DNA of 64,000 nucleotides from Heterobilharzia americana (lineage: Eukaryota > Platyhelminthes > Trematoda > Strigeidida > Schistosomatidae), in NCBI GenBank assembly GCA_944470555.2, contig OX104127.1, positions 159,377,276 through 159,441,275 on the forward strand, in the 5' to 3' direction. The notes under the pieces are model-generated. The model was not told the DNA's origin, did no database searches, and worked only from the letters and a program-made list of their open reading frames with translations. The translations under genes were made by a program, and so were the position numbers. Shown one piece after another: positions 60,900 through 64,000 of this stretch; within the stretch, counting starts at the first letter, position 1, and the number at the start of each line of letters is the position of its first letter.

Positions 60900-61340
60900 A
60901 CCTTCACTGTCTTCCTGAAGAATACAAATCTTGGTCGAAATGATGAAGAATATTTGTAACTCAAGTGGATAATCTTGATTGTATTTTTTGAGCTGGGTTA
61001 TTTAGTTGTAAAACTTTCATCTTCTCGCTAGACGACATCATCAGCATTGATTTCAGTATGAAGTAGCAAGCTTTCAATATCTCTCCATGAGTGACTTAGT
61101 AGCTTACCCTGACGATGTGGTTCGTGATTGGTTGTTTCCTTTGACGGTTGTGTCAGTGACAGATTATATAGATTTCCCTTTTGGCTGTTCGTCTGTTTGA
61201 CCTCTGACCTTTCTGTCGTTTATCACTCTTCTCATTGGTTGATAGATTAGGTCTGTGTCTATATATCTATTGATTACTGACTGACGTAAATGCCAAGCAT
61301 CTAGGAATTCTCTGATCCTGATTGAACCTATGTTTTTGTG
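60900..61340 (-). repeat. Repeat related to 49310-49680, probably a Penelope-like end
   Basis: GAATATTTGTAACTCAAGTGGAT, GACGACATCATCAGCATTGATTTCAG, AATATCTCTCCATGAGTGAC, and on to GACTGACGTAAATGCCAAGC. Longer than the 49310 copy. Assignment to Penelope-like elements is from memory of such terminal regions. Confidence 0.45.
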
Positions 61341-61473
61341 GAATTAGATCATTAATCATCTTGACAGATTGATTGGAAGCTTTGAGTCGATAGAAGGCAT
61401 TTGTATTATCTTAAGTACTAAATTATAGGATATTATCGAGAATTAGTAATGGTGTATAGTGGTCAGCAGTGAG

Positions 61474-61518
61474 ATCCAGGGCTCGCGTTCCATCCTGATT
61501 GGAACTTGTCAGCTGGAT
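61474..61518 (-). ncRNA. Degenerate hammerhead ribozyme
   Basis: Minus strand: ATCCAG, CTGACAA, GTTCC-AATCA-GGAT, GGAA where GAAA is expected, then CTGGAT. Two core changes. Confidence 0.45.
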
Positions 61519-61632
61519 GTGTACCTGCCTTCTAGTGAGCGTTATTGTTCCTACTGAGACTCGAACCCGCGACCGATCATTTCAAATGCCAGAGCTAATC
61601 CTGCGTTCAAGTCTTAGTGGGAACAAGATCAC

Positions 61633-61675
61633 TCAGCTGACGAGTCTCAAGTAGGAAGAAATATGCGTCTTAGAT
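61633..61675 (+). ncRNA. Degenerate hammerhead ribozyme
   Basis: CTGACGA core is consensus and GAAA is present, but stem II is interrupted (GTCTCAAGTAGGAA) and the 5' strand of stem I was lost in a small deletion. Confidence 0.45.
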
Positions 61676-62029
61676 CGCACTTCTATCCACTGTCAGTTGT
61701 AATTATAAAACTGAAACGACGGGCAATATCGAGGCATCCGCCTAGGAACCTATGTGCCAGTAGAGACCGGTCAAATCGGTTCAGTCAACGACCAGATAAT
61801 ATAAGTAATCATCAGTGTAGGAGTAAAACTTGGACACCATGATAGATCGTAATTCCATTTTAGTCTGTTTATTAGAAATGTCACACACAGTAAAGAGACA
61901 GTATCGTTTACTAGATAACAATGTTTCTGACACAATTTATTGTCCATATTCATATCAGGTAACTAACTCGACAACTTTGAGACAGAATTGATATCAATAG
62001 TTCTAATGTTCTCTCCTTCTTTGTGATGA

Positions 62030-62385
62030 CAAGGGTAGTAGAAAGAATAAACAACAAGGAACTCTGACAACGAACCAACCAATAACCTATCACATAACAA
62101 ATATGCAGAGGAAGAAAGTGGAGATGGATTGGGCCTACACTGAGAAGGCTGATTGGAGACATCACGCGCCAGGCCAGTTGCTCGAGTGGAATCCAAATGG
62201 GAAGCGACAAGTTGGGCGACAGAGTCGAGGGTGACATGGAGGAGATGATGTGAGGAAGAAACGAAAGTTTGTGGGCAGTCATAGAGTGAGGTACAAACGA
62301 CTGTAGAGAAGAGAGTAAAATGAAGGCGTGCTACTGAAGCCCTATGTTCAACTAGCAACCCAAGGGAAAAATAATAATAATATAA
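62030..62385 (+). mobile_element. RTE-A 3' fragment
   Basis: CAACAAATATGCAGAGGAAGAAAG-type text and the tail TCAACTAGCAACCCAAGGGAAAAATAATAATAATATAAT. Sense strand is plus. Confidence 0.75.
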
Positions 62386-62389
62386 TAGG

Positions 62390-63535
62390 TATATAGGATT
62401 ATTCAACTTCGTTTGTTATTACAGATATTATGCAATACGCTACATAGCTTTTGCTGATATACGTATGTTGGACTTACGTGTCTGAATGTGACCCCGTCAT
62501 CGAAATGCTTTGACGGTTCACTGGTGTACATAAGTTTCATTTTCCCCATTAAGGTTAACTTTTGTTGCATAACAGGTTCTTTATTTAATGATTTACACTG
62601 AACCACGTATTGGAACTTTAGCTTCAAGATGAAGGGTGATTTTTGTACTACCTTCCTCTATCCTTATCTGATTTGACATTTCAACTGGTAGTCCAATCGT
62701 TTATTGTATTGATTACTATGGAAACCAGACTGTTCATCTAGAGCTAACTATTGGAATTCACTTACTATACCTAGTAGAGCCTTTAGAATTGAAACCATGA
62801 AAGAATATGACTTTTGACGAAAAGATATCTAAACTAATAAAAAGATAGTTACTACTATTCTACAATACCATCTTACTCCAGAAAGTTAAACGAAAAGAGA
62901 AATTCGAAAAAAAAATATGAAATATTCCATTCATTCTTCAAATATCATGTTTAAAATTCTGTGAATGATAATCATCTGATTACTTCATAATCAGTACTTC
63001 AAACTTCTCGAAGAAAAACGCTGAAGGAATAGTCACGTTCATGTACATTCATATGATGTACAACTATGTAATATGCCAATTCGATTTGTGCTTCCCTTCA
63101 CATATTTAGTCCAACTCGAAAGATATGGATCTAATATGTAGATGATAGGTTTACAGTACTGAAATCAGAATACATCAATAGGTTCTTGACACATATAAAT
63201 TCAGCAGTGAATACAATCCAATTTACCTGTGGCATAGAAAGTGATGAAGATAATATCTGTGAATGATGGATTACAAGATGAAACGAAGACCAGATGAAAG
63301 TCTAGAGACTAGTGTCTATAGAAAACCTTCCCGCTTGAATGGCTACTTCGACTTCACATCATCTCAGTTGAAGTAGGCTTAGTTAAATGGTTAAATAATA
63401 GGGCAAGAAAGTTTACTAGTACGACAAGAAATAAAACATACCAATAACACCCTGCGTCTCTATAATTACTCACCTAGATTTCTAAATAAATTCATAAGAA
63501 GTCAAAAGAAAGATATGAGCAGTAATAGTAGTTGT
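62390..63535. other. No gene seen
   Basis: AT-rich sequence, poly(A/T) runs, no recognised repeat. Confidence 0.5.
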
Positions 63536-63536
63536 A

Positions 63537-64000
63537 CTATTATTATTATTATTATATGTCCCTTGGTTTCCTAATGGAACATAGGGCTTCGGTAGCACGT
63601 CTGCAGTGCACTCTGTTCTCTGCAATCTTTTGAACCTGGCTCCATGACAGCCTACAAGCTCTCATTTCTTCCTCACATCATCTCCTCCATGTCACCCTCG
63701 ACTCTGTCGCCCAACTTGTCGCTTCCCATCTGGGTTCGACTTGAGTAACTGGCCTGGCGCATGATGTCCCCAATCGGCCTTCTCAGTGTAGGCCCAATCC
63801 ATCTCCACTTTCTTCCTCTGCATATTTGTTGGGTGATAGGTTGTTGGTTGGTTCGTTGTCAGAGTTCCTTGTTACTTATTCTATCTGACCATCTTAGCTT
63901 CAGAATCGAGCCAGCGTAGGCAGTTGTTGATGAATGTCTTTAGTTTGTTGGAAATGCCTTTCGTAACGCGCCAAGTTTCTGAACCATATAGCAGCACTGA
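63537..64000 (-). mobile_element. RTE-A 3' fragment, continues past window
   Basis: (ATT)n tail at 63537-63556, then GTCCCTTGGTTTCCTAATGG, CTCATTTCTTCCTCACATCATCTCC and CAGTTGTTGATGAATGTC, as at 31680 and 36497. Confidence 0.8.

Larger units (their letters stand above)
61465..61765. repeat. S-alpha-type SINE inverted pair
   Basis: Reverse unit 61470-61600 and forward unit about 61600-61765, meeting at the tRNA-like heads. Same arrangement as 2440-2850. The forward unit ends GGCATCCGCCTAGG...AGAGACCGGTC, as at 2874-2918. Confidence 0.65.
60727..64000 (+). other. OPA1 intron 18 (open at window end)
   Basis: No terminal OPA1 exon was found on reading this stretch. It holds the repeats listed below; 62390-63535 is AT-rich with nothing recognised. 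A minus-strand frame at 62403-62627 has no known motif. Confidence 0.6.

Noticed and set aside
62403..62627. Minus-strand open frame in intron 18
   Set aside because: 74 codons with no recognised domain; cannot be separated from chance.

Overview
The window looks like a trematode genome, very probably genus Schistosoma. The evidence is: a conserved metazoan gene whose 5' end has introns of only 31-54 nt followed by introns of 1.4-6.9 kb; dense CR1-like, RTE-like and Penelope-like retroelement remnants; and short repeats that combine tRNA-like pol III boxes with a hammerhead-ribozyme core, as in the schistosome S-alpha family. Species cannot be fixed from the sequence alone.

The one confident host gene is the mitochondrial dynamin-like GTPase OPA1, on the + strand. 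I trace 18 coding exons from the ATG at 24709 to 60726, and every junction keeps the reading frame (870 complete codons plus one base). Exons 1-7 encode a short mitochondrial presequence, an inner-membrane anchor and a coiled coil. Exons 8-11 carry the GTPase motifs [13 protein letters not shown] and TKVD. Exons 12-18 encode the stalk and paddle regions and a Cys-x-x-Cys segment. The last roughly 60 residues (terminal coiled coil) are not found and probably lie past 64000. Exon 18 ends in a GC donor.

Region by region: 1-24700 is a graveyard of retroelements. It holds RTE-like pieces near 0.6-1.1 and 7.5 kb, CR1-like pieces at 4.6-5.2, 7.1-8.7, 9.4-11.6, 15.2-19.3 and 21.7-23.4 kb, tRNA-like SINEs, and one possible exon of an unknown minus-strand gene at 12466-12712. 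From 24.7 to 64 kb the OPA1 introns are filled with RTE-A (SR2-like) and RTE-B copies in both orientations, Penelope-like fragments, a gag-like fragment between about 200-bp inverted repeats, several SINE families and microsatellites.

The most striking structures are inverted ones. A SINE insertion with a 13-nt target-site duplication carries a near-perfect 70-bp-arm hairpin ending about 33 nt before OPA1 exon 13. Palindromic tRNA-like and hammerhead SINE pairs occur. Near-identical RTE-A copies sit in opposite orientation in different introns. A Penelope-like locus is folded on itself. These are structural observations; any effect on OPA1 splicing is inference.
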